Assembly (NCBI GenBank): GCA_900314605.1
Contig: OMVX01000026.1
Location: forward strand, 1-64,000
DNA: 64,000 nucleotides
Direction of reading: 5' to 3'
DNA from: an uncultured Methanobrevibacter sp.
GTDB taxonomy: Archaea; Methanobacteriota; Methanobacteria; Methanobacteriales; Methanobacteriaceae
The position numbers were made by a program, and so were the translations under genes. Shown piece by piece: positions 27,009 to 37,426 of this stretch. The notes beneath the pieces are model-generated. The model was not told the DNA's origin and did not search any database. It saw only the letters and a list, made by a program, of their open reading frames with translations. Within the stretch, counting starts at the first letter, position 1, and each line of letters begins with the position of its first letter.

Positions 27009-28211
27009 ATGACTTTTGACTTTGATGTTGCAATTATTGGTGGAGGACCAGTAGGTTCAAGTTTAGGATATGAACTTCAAAAAAAGGGATTGTCTGTAGC
27101 TATTTTTGAGAAAAAGAAAAATATTGGTTTACCACTTCAATGTGCAGGTATTTTAAACAAATCTATTTTTGAAGTAAATGAATTACCCGAGGATTTAATA
27201 TTAAATTATGTAAAAGGAGCTTATTTACATACAGTTAATCAAACAATGAAAGTTCAAAAAGATTCTCCAGAAGCATATATTATTGATAGAGTAGGCTATG
27301 ATCAATTTTTACTTAACCGTGCTATAGATAGTGGGGTTAAAGTTTTTATGCATCATAAAATAACTGATTTAGATATTAATAAGGGAACAATAATTTCTAA
27401 TGATTGCCAATTCAGTGCTAGAATAATTGTTGGTGCAGATGGACCAAATTCTATTGTTTCTGATAAAATAGGTAATGATTTTAAATATTTTTCTGCTGCT
27501 CAATATTTAGTTAAATTATCTAATGAAGATATGGAAAATTTAGATAATGATTATGTAGACCTTTTTATTAATGGGAATATTACTCCAGGATTTATATGGT
27601 CTATTCCTCTTAAAAATAATTTATTTAGAGTAGGTTTATTTTCTAAAAAAAATTATACAGATGAACTAGATATTTTAAATAATTTTTTAACAGGCAGCGG
27701 AGAATTTCAAAATAATAATTTAAATATTAAAGATTATAAGGTTCTTGAAAAATATCATGGAGTAATACCTAATTATAATAAAAATAAAATTCTTGCAAAG
27801 GGTCGTGCTATTTTAATTGGAGATGCTGCTAGTCAAGTAAAACCTACTACCGGCGGAGGACTTATCTGTGCTTTCAATTGTTTAGAATTCACATCAGAAA
27901 TAATCAATACAGCTATAAAACAAAGGAATATTGATTATTTAAAACATTATCCTGAAGAATGTAAGAAATTGTATTTTGCCGAATTTTCAAATGAAATTAA
28001 AGTCCATAAAACCTTAAGTCTAATGTCTGATAAAGGTTTTGATTATCTCTTTAAAAAAGTTAAAGAAAATGATGGAGAGAGAATAATCTCTGAGTATGGA
28101 CATATGGATAATCAGTCTGTTTTAATTAAAAAATTTATAAAAGAAGGTTTGTTACATAAAATTACACTTAAAGCTATTAAAAATAAAATGAGTAAAATAT
28201 GGAGTAGTTAG
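27009..28211 (+). CDS. Geranylgeranyl reductase family flavoprotein
   Basis: An FAD-binding Rossmann motif (VAIIGGGPVGSSLG) is at the N-terminus. The middle has IIVGADGPNSIVSDKIG, the second FAD motif is AILIGDAASQVKPTTGGGL, and CAGI with GLPLQC follows the dinucleotide site. These are features of the geranylgeranyl reductase family, which saturates the isoprenoid chains of archaeal membrane lipids using reduced ferredoxin or another donor. The exact step cannot be decided; these genomes usually encode several paralogues. AAGGTA precedes the ATG. Confidence 0.8.
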   Translation: MTFDFDVAIIGGGPVGSSLGYELQKKGLSVAIFEKKKNIGLPLQCAGILNKSIFEVNELPEDLILNYVKGAYLHTVNQTMKVQKDSPEAYIIDRVGYDQFLLNRAIDSGVKVFMHHKITDLDINKGTIISNDCQFSARIIVGADGPNSIVSDKIGNDFKYFSAAQYLVKLSNEDMENLDNDYVDLFINGNITPGFIWSIPLKNNLFRVGLFSKKNYTDELDILNNFLTGSGEFQNNNLNIKDYKVLEKYHGVIPNYNKNKILAKGRAILIGDAASQVKPTTGGGLICAFNCLEFTSEIINTAIKQRNIDYLKHYPEECKKLYFAEFSNEIKVHKTLSLMSDKGFDYLFKKVKENDGERIISEYGHMDNQSVLIKKFIKEGLLHKITLKAIKNKMSKIWSS

Positions 28212-28310
28212 TATAATATAAAAATTTTTAAATTCTATTTTCTCAACATTTATGATACTACTATTTCTATATATTTTATTATTAACTTTATAATTAGTTG
28301 GAGGAATATT

Positions 28311-29342
28311 ATGGAATTATTTTTAATTCAATCACAAGAACATGATTTCTTACCTCTTGCTGAATTAAATGCAGTTATAGAATCTGAAGGATTTAATTGC
28401 AATGTTAAAAAATTGCGTTCTGGTTTAGTAATAGTAGATTCAATTAATCCAAATGATTTTGACTATGTTTATCAAAGATTAACTCAACGTTTAGCTTACA
28501 CCCATCAGATTAATCATATACTTTTAAAAACTACTTTACAAGATTTAGATTCTAGGATATCTACACTAGATTGGAATAGTATAATAGAAAGTTCTTTTGT
28601 TGTAAGAGTTAAAACATATGATAGTGATGCAGATGTTGTTGCAATTGAAAGGCGAATGGGAGGTTTAATTTTAGAAAATTCTACTAATCTTAAAGTTAAT
28701 CTTACTAAACCTAATATTACAATACGTATAATTATCTATAAAGATGATGTTTATCTAACTTGTGAAGAATATATTTTAAATAAAAAATATTTCCAAGATT
28801 TTAAACCACATAAAAGACCATTTTTCCATCCAGGATGTATGTCTCCTAAGCTTGCTAGATGTATGGTTAATCTTTCTAGGATTAAAACAGACCAATTATT
28901 ACTTGACCCTTTTTGTGGAACTGGTGGAATGCTTATTGAAGGAGGATTAATTGGAGCTCGTGTAGTTGGATGTGATATTGATTGGAATATGAAAAATGGT
29001 TCGGCTATTAATTGTGAATATGCAGGTGTTAAAGATTTTAAAACATATAAAGTAGATATTAATGAGCTTAAAATGTATGAATTATGTGATGCAGTTGTAA
29101 CAGATCCTCCATACGGTATTTCTACAACAACAGGAGGTAGGGATTCTCTGATTTTTAAGGACTTTTTAATTTCAATCAAAAGAAACATGAAAGATGATGC
29201 TCTTTTAGTTATGGCAAGTCCTCATTTTGTAGACATTGATCAGTTTTTAGAGGAGATTGGTTTTGAAGTTTTAGAGAGATATGAAATTAGAATGCATAAA
29301 AGTTTAACACGTATTATTTCAGTTATTGCTCAGATCAATTAG
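28311..29342 (+). CDS. tRNA (guanine-10-N2) methyltransferase, Trm-G10 type
   Basis: The N-terminal half (1-165) is a THUMP-type RNA-binding region. The C-terminal half is a Rossmann methyltransferase with motif I DPFCGTGGMLIEGGLIGA, GCDID and the base-flipping motif TDPPYGIS. This layout is that of the archaeal Trm-G10/Trm11 enzymes, which methylate G10 of tRNA (N2-methyl or dimethyl). GGAGGAAT precedes the ATG. It is cytoplasmic. Confidence 0.85.
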   Translation: MELFLIQSQEHDFLPLAELNAVIESEGFNCNVKKLRSGLVIVDSINPNDFDYVYQRLTQRLAYTHQINHILLKTTLQDLDSRISTLDWNSIIESSFVVRVKTYDSDADVVAIERRMGGLILENSTNLKVNLTKPNITIRIIIYKDDVYLTCEEYILNKKYFQDFKPHKRPFFHPGCMSPKLARCMVNLSRIKTDQLLLDPFCGTGGMLIEGGLIGARVVGCDIDWNMKNGSAINCEYAGVKDFKTYKVDINELKMYELCDAVVTDPPYGISTTTGGRDSLIFKDFLISIKRNMKDDALLVMASPHFVDIDQFLEEIGFEVLERYEIRMHKSLTRIISVIAQIN

Positions 29343-29869
29343 AATATTTTAATCTTATTGTAAATTTAAAAAATAGTTATTATAATAATATAATAGATTT
29401 ATAGTAATGTTATTAGACCTATAAAAATATTATACTATTATTGTTTTATAGTTTTTTAAAGACAGGATATAATAAATAAAATTATTTTCAAAGAAATTTA
29501 TTTATCTTAAAAAATTAATTGATTTAATTATGATTTTATCCTGCTTTTAATTCATTTTAATAATTTGGTTTTTATTACGCCTTAAAATATAAACTTAAAT
29601 TATTTTTTTAAATTTATTTATTCTAAAGCATAAAAAATAATATATGAAAATATATATAAATATAATTCTATCAATTTTTTAATGGTTATTTTAAAGGATA
29701 AAGTTCGCATTTATATGAATATAATAATTTAAGTATATATATTAAAAAAACTTATTATTCTTATTAAAACAATTCTAAAAACATAATTTTTATATAAATT
29801 TATTATTATGTATTAACATAATTTGATTAACAACTTTATTATAATTTCATTTATTAGTTAAGAATACAT
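29343..29869. other. 527-base intergenic region upstream of cimA
   Basis: AT-rich. Within it, CAGGATATAATAA at 29463 and its near inverse ending ATTTTATCCTG at about 29544 bound an imperfect palindrome of about 83 bases. No gene, leader peptide or T-box-like element was found. TATA-like sequence is abundant around 29730-29750. Confidence 0.45.
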
Positions 29870-29878
29870 GTGGTCAAT

Positions 29879-31366
29879 ATGAAAATAAACATTTTAGATA
29901 CAACATTAAGGGATGGAGAACAAACTCCTGGAGTTAGCCTAAGTTCAAACGAAAAATTACGTATTGCAAGAACATTAGATGATATTGGGATAAATATTAT
30001 TGAAGCAGGTTCTGCAATTACATCTGAAGGAGAACAACAAGCTATTCGCCAGATTACTAATCAAGGATTAGATGCAGAAATTGCAAGTTTTGCACGTTCA
30101 CTCCAAAAAGATATTGATTCATGTATAGATTGTGGAGTAGATACTGTTAATCTGGTCGTACCAACAAGTGATATTCATATTGATTATAAACTTAAATCTA
30201 CTAGATTACAGGTTCAATCTGAAATGGTAGATAATATTGAATATGCTAAAGACCATGGTTTAAAAGTTGAATTATCTGCTGAAGATGCAAGTAGGACAGA
30301 TTTAAATTTTCTTAAAGAAACTTTTAAATTAGCATTAGATGCTAAAGCAGATAGGTTATGTCCATGTGATACTGTTGGAGTACTTACTCCTGAGAAATCT
30401 TTTGATTTCTTTAGTCAACTTTCAGATTTAAACGGAAAACTCAGTGTACATTGTCATAATGATTACGGTTTAGCAGTTGCAAACTCATTACAGGCAATAA
30501 GAGCAGGTGCAACAGAAGTTCATGGTACAATTAATGGAATAGGAGAAAGAGCAGGGAATGCATCTCTTGAAGAAATTATAGTTGCCTTAAATAATCTATA
30601 TGAAGGGCAATATTCAACAGATATAAAATTAAATCAATTATACAATACTTCTATACTTGTATCTAGATCTACTGGTGTTTATATTCAACCTAATAAAGCT
30701 ATTGTTGGTGAAAATGTCTTTGCACATGAATCTGGTATTCATGCTGATGGGGTAATTAAAAATGCTTCTACTTATGAATCAATTACTCCAGAACTTCTTG
30801 GAAGGCATAGGAAATTTGTAGTAGGAAAACATACTGGAACTAAAGGTTTGAATAATCGCCTACTGGAACTGGGTATTGAAGTAAATAAAGAACAGTTAAA
30901 TAATATATTCAAACAGGTAAAAGACTTTGGAGATAAAGGAAAATGTCTTACTGATGTAGACTTGCAGGCTATTGCAGATAATGTTTTAGAAAAGGATATG
31001 GAACAAAAAGTCAATCTTGAAGAAGTTACAATAGTTTCTGGAAATAAAATAACTCCAACTGCATCTGTCAGACTTAAAATTGATGATGATGAAATTTTAG
31101 CTGCAGGTATAGGTTTAGGTCCTGTTGATGCTGCTGTTAATGCTGTTAATAAATGTATCAATGAATTTGCAGATGTAAATTTAGATGAATATCATGTTGA
31201 TGCAATTACAGGAGGTACAGATGCATTTATTGATGTAATTGTTAAGGTTAGTATGGATAATCAAATTATTTCTGCAAGAGGAACAGATTCTGATATTATT
31301 AATGCAAGTATTGAAGCATACTTAACAGGAGTAAATAGATTATTTGAAAATGCAGATAAATTATAA
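29879..31366 (+). CDS. cimA: (R)-citramalate synthase (2-isopropylmalate synthase family)
   Basis: A TIM-barrel acyltransferase (ILDTTLRDGEQTPG, metal ligands SVHCHNDYGLAVAN and NGIGERAGNASLEE) is followed by a linker domain (FAHESGIHADG) and a C-terminal regulatory dimer domain. Signature stretches EAGSAITSEGE and VNLVVPTSDIH match the M. jannaschii citramalate synthase better than LeuA, which has EAGFP and a different loop. It condenses acetyl-CoA and pyruvate for isoleucine synthesis. The frame extends to a GTG at 29870; the ATG at 29879 fits the family start. LeuA remains possible. Confidence 0.8.
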   Translation: MKINILDTTLRDGEQTPGVSLSSNEKLRIARTLDDIGINIIEAGSAITSEGEQQAIRQITNQGLDAEIASFARSLQKDIDSCIDCGVDTVNLVVPTSDIHIDYKLKSTRLQVQSEMVDNIEYAKDHGLKVELSAEDASRTDLNFLKETFKLALDAKADRLCPCDTVGVLTPEKSFDFFSQLSDLNGKLSVHCHNDYGLAVANSLQAIRAGATEVHGTINGIGERAGNASLEEIIVALNNLYEGQYSTDIKLNQLYNTSILVSRSTGVYIQPNKAIVGENVFAHESGIHADGVIKNASTYESITPELLGRHRKFVVGKHTGTKGLNNRLLELGIEVNKEQLNNIFKQVKDFGDKGKCLTDVDLQAIADNVLEKDMEQKVNLEEVTIVSGNKITPTASVRLKIDDDEILAAGIGLGPVDAAVNAVNKCINEFADVNLDEYHVDAITGGTDAFIDVIVKVSMDNQIISARGTDSDIINASIEAYLTGVNRLFENADKL

Positions 31367-31454
31367 TAATTTTTCTTTTCATAGAATTTTTATATTTCGT
31401 TAATAATTTCTTAAAAGTTTTTTTTACTTATATAATTAGTTAGGAGATAATAAA

Positions 31455-31964
31455 TTGGATAATATTACAGGTAATATTCAAATATTAGGATATAAAGGTG
31501 AAATTAAAAGTATCCCTAATATTTTAGATAAAATTAATAAAATTAAAGATCAGTGTTGCGATGACTGTGTTATTCAATTATTAGATGCTAGAGCTATAGC
31601 TGGTAAAAAACATGTTCTTCACGGAATTATTCAGGCTATTGAGGCATTTAATAGAGGGACTAATTTAGCTAATGATTTAGGTATAGAAATATGTATAAGG
31701 ATTTCAGCACAAAGACAGATTTCAAAGGCTTTAAAATTTCTTGGTTTATATGAGGGAAAAATGAATATTTGCATAGTCATGATTGACTGTCCAGATTATT
31801 TTATTGACCAATTAAATGATATTTTTGATAGAGATGATAGTGTATTTGATGCAGATATTCAATATTTAAAAGACCTTTATAATATTTCAGATAATCAACT
31901 ACAATCAATATACATGGAAGACCTATTAATTGATAAAACTACAAGTTTAATTGTTGATGTTTAA
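31455..31964 (+). CDS. KEOPS complex Cgi121-like subunit
   Basis: The 169-residue product carries the Cgi121 core: LLDARAIAGKKHVLHGI, then ANDLGIEICIRISAQRQISKALKFLGL. Cgi121 binds Bud32 and the 3' tail of tRNA in KEOPS, which makes the t6A37 modification. It starts with TTG behind AGGAGAT. It follows cimA by 88 bases and precedes a DegT-family gene by 90; the three may not form one unit. Confidence 0.85.
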   Translation: MDNITGNIQILGYKGEIKSIPNILDKINKIKDQCCDDCVIQLLDARAIAGKKHVLHGIIQAIEAFNRGTNLANDLGIEICIRISAQRQISKALKFLGLYEGKMNICIVMIDCPDYFIDQLNDIFDRDDSVFDADIQYLKDLYNISDNQLQSIYMEDLLIDKTTSLIVDV

Positions 31965-32054
31965 TATGAAAAAAATTTTTCTTAAAGAATATATTCTATT
32001 AATCTAGGTTTTTTAATGTAAATTATATAAGAAAGATGAAAAATGGTGTTTTAG

Positions 32055-33035
32055 ATGGATTTAAAATTTAAACAACCTTTAGGTGAAACTAAAAAGATCA
32101 TGTCTAAAGTTGCAATTGGAAAAACACCACTTGCTGATAAAGATATTTCATTTAAAGATATAGCTGAATATAAAATATTAGATTTGACCCATCATAATCT
32201 TTGTCAATTAGTTAATAGTGGAAATGGAGCAATATTCATAGCTATATCCTCCATTACAGGTACTCTTCTAATACCTGATATGGGTGCATGGCATGGGTTT
32301 AAACAAATTGCTAAATTTTTAAATATACCTTTTATAAATATCAAAACTAATTTAGGTTTAATAGATCTTAAATCATTAAAGGACACTATTAAAAATCTTA
32401 ATAATGAAAAAAGAAATGGATTAATACTTACAAGTTTTGCAGCTTATACAGCTGAACAGAATATAAGTGAAATTTCAAAAATATGTAAGGACTATAACAT
32501 AGTTTTAATAGAAGATGCTTCAGGTTCTATAGGTGACCTTCAGGGAGGTCTTTCAGATGGAAATTTATCAGATATTATAGTTTGTTCTACTGGCTCTCCT
32601 AAAATACTAAATGTCCAGGATGGAGGATTTATCTCAACTAATGACCAGTCAATATTTACAGAGAATAAAATTTTAATAAATTCATTTAAATCTAATGAGA
32701 TTACTGCTAGTGGAATAGCAACAGAATTATCCTATGCTTCACAAAATCTTGAAAATCTTATTAAAGCAACTTCATATATTAAAAGTAATCTTGATAATGT
32801 AGTTCACTCAGATAAAAGAGGAATTAATATAATTTTAAAATCTGACAATAAAAACTTGGCTTATAATTTAAAAAAAGAATTACAATTAGATAAACATAGT
32901 ATGATTACTAAATGTCCTAATTATAATAGACTTAAAATAAAAGGAGTAGCTATTGAAATTAAAAACTTAGATTATTCAGAGTTAAATAAAGAAAATTTAG
33001 ATAATATTATTGAAATAATTAGTAAATATCAGTGA
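32055..33035 (+). CDS. DegT/DnrJ-family PLP-dependent protein
   Basis: Fold type I PLP-family features are visible: LIEDASGSIGDLQGG with the cofactor-binding Asp154 and STGSPKILNVQDGG with Lys183 in the Schiff-base position. It resembles sugar aminotransferases of the DegT/DnrJ/EryC1/StrS family but is shorter (326 residues, usually 360-400), and the N-terminal segment differs. The substrate is unknown. It is convergent with nreA, with only 19 bases between the two stop codons. Confidence 0.7.
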   Translation: MDLKFKQPLGETKKIMSKVAIGKTPLADKDISFKDIAEYKILDLTHHNLCQLVNSGNGAIFIAISSITGTLLIPDMGAWHGFKQIAKFLNIPFINIKTNLGLIDLKSLKDTIKNLNNEKRNGLILTSFAAYTAEQNISEISKICKDYNIVLIEDASGSIGDLQGGLSDGNLSDIIVCSTGSPKILNVQDGGFISTNDQSIFTENKILINSFKSNEITASGIATELSYASQNLENLIKATSYIKSNLDNVVHSDKRGINIILKSDNKNLAYNLKKELQLDKHSMITKCPNYNRLKIKGVAIEIKNLDYSELNKENLDNIIEIISKYQ

Positions 33036-33054
33036 GATAGTTTTTATAAAAATT

Positions 33055-34260
33055 TTAATTATTAGTATTATAAGTATCTTTTTTGAAAAAACTGTCTAAT
33101 GTTGTTTGTTTTGTATGTAACATTTCATTTAAAAGAGTACTTGTCTTAATATAACGACTTAACGGAATTTTTAAGTTTTCACTAACATATCTTACTGCTG
33201 ATTTAAGGTCTTCAAATTCTTTATATGGTTTTGACATAGCTTTTCTCATACATTCACGAACATTAAATACTCCCATTGGAACATAACCTCTATGAGCTTC
33301 TCTTAAAACAAGCAGTCCACTTTGTAGTTTCATTTTATTTAATGCATCTAATACTACCATTTTACTTGTATAATAACATCCACCTACAGTAGAATATTCT
33401 TTTTTATCAGTATTTGTTTCATAATCTGCATATATTAACTCTTCATTTTGCATAACTTTATAAAATGCTTCAATCCATTCATATTGCCATTCTGTAGGTG
33501 TTAATATTATACCATAATAGTTATGAAGGTCATCATTTTCATAAACTCGATATGTGTCTAAAATATTATGTTTACGAACCTGTTTAAGTAAAGTATCTGC
33601 AAGAGAAGAATCTACAGCAGTAATAGACCATCTAGTTGGTACAAGTTTTCTATTTTTTCCTATTCCCATAGCACCTACTGAGAATGCTTTCTGTATTTGT
33701 GAGAATGGTACATTTTTATCATGTAAACTACTTACAGCATTTGTTGCATTTAAATCTGTATCATAAAAGGATTTTTCAAGTTGTCTATCCCATTTTACTG
33801 CTTCAATATCAAAATTTTCTAGTATTGCACTTGGTCCATGAGGCATAGATTCATCTGATATAGAAGCTCCCGTAGGTCTTTTTTTAAAATTAGCTTCTGC
33901 ATCTGTAGATTTTGATGCAAGGGATATGTCTTGAAGTTTTTCAACAAAAGGATTTTCTAAATCTTTAATTCCAATTAATTGTTTACCTCTTACTAGATTC
34001 ATCCTATAATTTAAAATATCCTTTTGGCTTTTATTTTGATCTAACCAGGACTCAGGAGAATCCATAATATAAGTGTCTCCAAGTTGATTAGCCATCATTG
34101 GCCCTGCATATACTTTTGGATAAGACCAACGTCCGATAAATACTGATGGGGGAGTACTACCTTCAAGGTCCCTACCAACTTTAACAGATTTCATATGAAT
34201 ATCTTTAGTTAATCTTTCCAGATATGCATTTTTTGAAGTTCTTTGGTTTCTTCCTTTCAT
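33055..34260 (-). CDS. nreA: NreA-type DNA repair protein
   Basis: The 401-residue protein matches NreA, with conserved segments [51 protein letters not shown] and [17 protein letters not shown]. The C-terminus carries a PCNA-interacting motif (QTTLDSFF, about residues 384-391), as known for NreA. It acts in DNA damage tolerance, bound to the sliding clamp. No Zn-finger Cys set is seen at the N-terminus. The ATG lacks a ribosome site. Confidence 0.85.
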   Translation of the reverse strand: MKGRNQRTSKNAYLERLTKDIHMKSVKVGRDLEGSTPPSVFIGRWSYPKVYAGPMMANQLGDTYIMDSPESWLDQNKSQKDILNYRMNLVRGKQLIGIKDLENPFVEKLQDISLASKSTDAEANFKKRPTGASISDESMPHGPSAILENFDIEAVKWDRQLEKSFYDTDLNATNAVSSLHDKNVPFSQIQKAFSVGAMGIGKNRKLVPTRWSITAVDSSLADTLLKQVRKHNILDTYRVYENDDLHNYYGIILTPTEWQYEWIEAFYKVMQNEELIYADYETNTDKKEYSTVGGCYYTSKMVVLDALNKMKLQSGLLVLREAHRGYVPMGVFNVRECMRKAMSKPYKEFEDLKSAVRYVSENLKIPLSRYIKTSTLLNEMLHTKQTTLDSFFKKDTYNTNN

Positions 34261-34293
34261 AATTTCAATTTTATTATTTATAAAAAAAGTAAT

Positions 34294-35016
34294 TTAAATT
34301 ATAATCTTAACTTTTAATGATAACATTAGTATATAAATGATTAAAGCTAATAAACTCATAATTATTAGAATAATAATTATTAAAAATACTTTTTCTCCAG
34401 TAGTAAATTTCCTTCTAACAGGAAGATCTGGTTCAAGTTTATACCATAAAAAATTAATAGATTCTTGAATATTACAAATAGTCCATATTGGTCCAATTAT
34501 AGGGATAAAAATAAAAATAAATGTATTTAAAATTGAAGAATATGATTCTATATCTTCTTTGTATAATATTTTTTCATATTTATGGATTAATAAATAAAAC
34601 ATAATCCATCTAACAAATGGTATTAGAAAACCAATAGTACGTAGTACAGGATGAATATTTTGGTTTAATTTATTTTTTAAAAGAGAATTAGTTTTATAGT
34701 ACCACCAAATACGGTATAATCCAGAACCCATTATTAAAAGGAGAAGTAATCTTCTAATTAAAAGAACATCTGAATAAATAATTTTGTTCTCATTAGCAGT
34801 ATTTTCTTCATTAATACTAGATATATTATTTTCAAGTACTTTTCTATCTATATTATTTAATTCAGAATTATGTTCTGGGGATACATAAGTATTTAATAAA
34901 TGATTACGTGAAATATCAGGATTATCCTGCCAAGTATGACAATATGGACATTTATTGGTAGTTCTATCTATTTTTTTACCACAACCAATACAATATTTAG
35001 TTTTAGTACCATTCAT
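34294..35016 (-). CDS. Zinc-ribbon membrane protein (DUF4234-like)
   Basis: The N-terminal zinc ribbon (YCIGCGKKID...CPYCHTW) is followed by a hydrophilic linker. Three to four membrane helices follow, including GLYRIWWYYKTN, similar to the G(L/I)YxxxWxY signature of DUF4234. The frame extends to an ATG at 35106, but its first 30 residues look non-coding; MNGTKTKYC at 35016 directly precedes the ribbon, so I start there (240 residues). Function unknown. Confidence 0.65.
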   Translation of the reverse strand: MNGTKTKYCIGCGKKIDRTTNKCPYCHTWQDNPDISRNHLLNTYVSPEHNSELNNIDRKVLENNISSINEENTANENKIIYSDVLLIRRLLLLLIMGSGLYRIWWYYKTNSLLKNKLNQNIHPVLRTIGFLIPFVRWIMFYLLIHKYEKILYKEDIESYSSILNTFIFIFIPIIGPIWTICNIQESINFLWYKLEPDLPVRRKFTTGEKVFLIIIILIIMSLLALIIYILMLSLKVKIII

Positions 35017-35109
35017 TTTATCATTCTTCAATTTAACTTTTTTTTTAAAATTTTGATTATCATAATAAAAATTAAAAATAAAAAAATATTTTTTTATTTT
35101 AATCAATTT

Positions 35110-36036
35110 TTAAGCAAATTCAATTGTACTAGGTGGTTTATCACTTATAGAAAGTGACACGTGTGTTACTTCAGATATTTCAGATGTAATCCTTCTAGAT
35201 ATGGTTCTTATAAGTTCCCATGGAACTTCTGGTACATATGCTGTCATCGCATCAAATGAAGCAACCATTCGCACTACGACTAAATATCCAAAGTCTCTTT
35301 GATCACCTTTGACACCGGTAACTTTAGTGTTAGTTAATGCAGCAAAATATTGCCATAATTCTTTGTCAAATTCTGCTTTTTCAACTTCTTCTCTAACAAT
35401 TGCATCAGCTTCCTGACAGATTTGAATTTTATCACGGGTTAACTCTCCAATAACCCTAACTGCTAAACCTGGACCTGGAAATGGTTGGCGATGAATTATC
35501 TCATCAGGTAAACCTAATTCACTACCAATTTCTCTAACTTCATCTTTATATAATTCCCGAATAGGTTCAACGACTTCTAAAACCATACCACTTGGGAGTG
35601 CAATATTATGATGGGATTTAATTTTTCCTTTAGTTTCAATCCAATCTGGAGCAATAGTACCTTGAATAAGATATTTTGCATCAATTTTTGAAGCTTCTCT
35701 TTCAAAAACATCAATAAATTTTTTACCTATGATTTTTCTTTTTTCTTCAGGATCTGTAACCCCTCTTAATGCTTCTAGAAATTCATCTGAAGCATCTACA
35801 TAAATAAAATTTAATCTCTCTTTGAAAGTGTTAATAACTTGTTCTGCTTCCCCTTTTCTAAGCAATCCATGATTAACAAAAATAGCAGTCAAATTATCGC
35901 CAATGGATTCACCAACAAGAACAGAGCAAACTGAACTATCGACACCTCCAGATAAAGCTATAACAGCTTTTTCATCATTGATTTCATCTTTAATTTTTTT
36001 AACTGCATCATCAATAAACTCTTTAGGACTTAACAT
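35110..36036 (-). CDS. guaAB: GMP synthase subunit B (ATP-PPase)
   Basis: The ATP pyrophosphatase half of GMP synthase carries the PP-loop [10 protein letters not shown] near residue 28. It also has the dimerisation/XMP-binding C-terminal region ([29 protein letters not shown], then PPSTIEFA with the ending used in the family). It adenylates XMP and aminates it with ammonia from the separate glutaminase subunit encoded upstream. GAGGCAT is the ribosome site. Confidence 0.92.
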   Translation of the reverse strand: MLSPKEFIDDAVKKIKDEINDEKAVIALSGGVDSSVCSVLVGESIGDNLTAIFVNHGLLRKGEAEQVINTFKERLNFIYVDASDEFLEALRGVTDPEEKRKIIGKKFIDVFEREASKIDAKYLIQGTIAPDWIETKGKIKSHHNIALPSGMVLEVVEPIRELYKDEVREIGSELGLPDEIIHRQPFPGPGLAVRVIGELTRDKIQICQEADAIVREEVEKAEFDKELWQYFAALTNTKVTGVKGDQRDFGYLVVVRMVASFDAMTAYVPEVPWELIRTISRRITSEISEVTHVSLSISDKPPSTIEFA

Positions 36037-36073
36037 GAATATGCCTCTAAAATAGATTTAAAAAATGAAATAA

Positions 36074-36328
36074 TTATTCATCATCAGATTCAAAATTATC
36101 AACTAGTTCTAAAATAATGGATTCAAGACCATTATCATTACCAGCTTCAATTGCTTCAATGATATCATCGTATTTAACATATTTTTCTATTTTAAAACTT
36201 TTTTCTCCAATACCTGAAATTCTAAAGTCGTATGCAGTATCACCTACAGGTACTTTAATCTGTTCTCTTTTAAGTTCTTGTTTGTATTTTAAAGATTTGT
36301 TTTTTAAATCATCTATATTATCAATCAT
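36074..36328 (-). CDS. Small acidic protein between the two guaA genes
   Basis: The 84-residue, mixed-charge, acidic product has no membrane segment. A beta-rich middle (IKVPVGDTAYDFRISGIGEK) is followed by an acidic C-terminus (ELVDNFESDDE). GAGGAATA precedes the ATG. It lies 37 bases from the guaAB start and 56 from the end of guaAA, so it is likely co-transcribed with GMP synthase. A regulatory or assembly role for GMP synthase is only a guess. Confidence 0.6.
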   Translation of the reverse strand: MIDNIDDLKNKSLKYKQELKREQIKVPVGDTAYDFRISGIGEKSFKIEKYVKYDDIIEAIEAGNDNGLESIILELVDNFESDDE

Positions 36329-36384
36329 ATTTATTCCTCTATATTTTTTTTTTTATTAATAATTAATTTGAATTTTATTAATAA

Positions 36385-36948
36385 TCATAATCTACTTTTA
36401 CAGATTTCATAAAAGTTTAAAAATACTTCATCTCCTTTTGGAGTAGTGTGTACTTCTGGATGGAATTGTATTCCATAAATATCTTTATCTAAATGTTTCA
36501 TGGCTTCGATTTTACATACATCAGAATCTGCCAGTGATTTAAAATTTGAAGGTAAGGTTTTTACTTCATCTTTATGAGAAGTCCATACATCCATTACAGG
36601 AGCTAATCCTTTTAAAAGTTCTTCTTCGTCATGTATTTGTATTTGTACTTGAGCATAACTTTCAGTTTCAGATGTTTCTACTTCCCCATCAAATTCAAGT
36701 GCAATTAATTGATGACCTAAGCATATACCTAATATAGGAATGTCTAAGTTTTTAATATATTCTCTACTATTTCCACTTAAATCAATAGATGGACCTCCAC
36801 CTAAAATTAAACCAATAGGCTTTTTTTCTTTAATTTCATTAAGACTTAATGTGTTATCTACAAGTTCACATGGAATTTTTAAGTTTTCCAAGCTTCTTTT
36901 GATTCTATGATTGTATTGGCCTTTATTATTAATAATTATAATTTTCAT
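36385..36948 (-). CDS. guaAA: GMP synthase subunit A (glutaminase)
   Basis: The class I glutamine amidotransferase has a catalytic Cys in [10 protein letters not shown] and His/Glu in [17 protein letters not shown] is the N-terminal motif. It supplies ammonia to subunit B. The frame extends to a TTG at 36960; the ATG at 36948 ([15 protein letters not shown]) matches the family start, with GGCGAGA as the upstream site (187 residues). First gene of the three-gene guanine operon. Confidence 0.9.
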   Translation of the reverse strand: MKIIIINNKGQYNHRIKRSLENLKIPCELVDNTLSLNEIKEKKPIGLILGGGPSIDLSGNSREYIKNLDIPILGICLGHQLIALEFDGEVETSETESYAQVQIQIHDEEELLKGLAPVMDVWTSHKDEVKTLPSNFKSLADSDVCKIEAMKHLDKDIYGIQFHPEVHTTPKGDEVFLNFYEICKSRL

Positions 36949-36960
36949 ATTTCTCGCCAA

Positions 36961-37270
36961 GATTATTATAATTTAGATAAATATATTAAAAATATATCAT
37001 TTTTTAAATTATATATATGTATGTATATATTATAATAAAATATTATATTAGTGGCACTTTCAAAAAATTAAGTAATCTTTAGAAAATTCTATTCTCTTCA
37101 TCCCAAAACTTTACTCTTATGATAAATTTTGTGAATTCTTTTATTTTATTTTTAACAATTTATTTTATATAGAAATAACTTCTATATTAATGGCCTATTA
37201 TATTATTAAATTTTAAGTTTTCAATGTATTTTACAAATATTTTATATACTAGGTTATCTAATATTATATT
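36961..37270. other. Intergenic with a lone MITE-type end
   Basis: At 37053-37066 the sequence ggcactttcaaaaa equals the outer 14 bases of the MITE ends at 11503 and 11688. No matching inverted end lies within 300 bases; a diverged partner may be at about 37720. The rest is AT-rich with a TATATGTATGTATATA run near 37013-37028. Confidence 0.45.
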
Positions 37271-37426
37271 ATGGAAGCACAAGATTTAATTTTTATTTTA
37301 ATATCATTAATATTTGCTATTGTTTTATTCTATTTGTTTGTCTGGTTATTACCAGTTATAGCAGTAGTTTTAATAGCATTTTTCTTATATATATTTCTTA
37401 AAAATAGATATAACGACCGTATATAA
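37271..37426 (+). CDS. Small two-helix membrane protein (51 residues)
   Basis: An ATG-started frame of 51 codons encodes an almost wholly hydrophobic protein with two helices around a Leu-Leu-Pro break (FVWLLPVIAVVLIAFFLYIF) and a basic C-terminus (LKNRYNDRI). The composition and the positively charged tail fit a real membrane peptide. The ribosome site (AGGT at 37251) is distant, so the start is uncertain. The possibility that it is chance in AT-rich DNA remains. Confidence 0.45.
   Translation: MEAQDLIFILISLIFAIVLFYLFVWLLPVIAVVLIAFFLYIFLKNRYNDRI

Noticed and set aside
29700-29869. T-box, attenuator or leader peptide before cimA
   Set aside because: No run of regulatory codons, no anti-terminator pairing and no start with a ribosome site was found.
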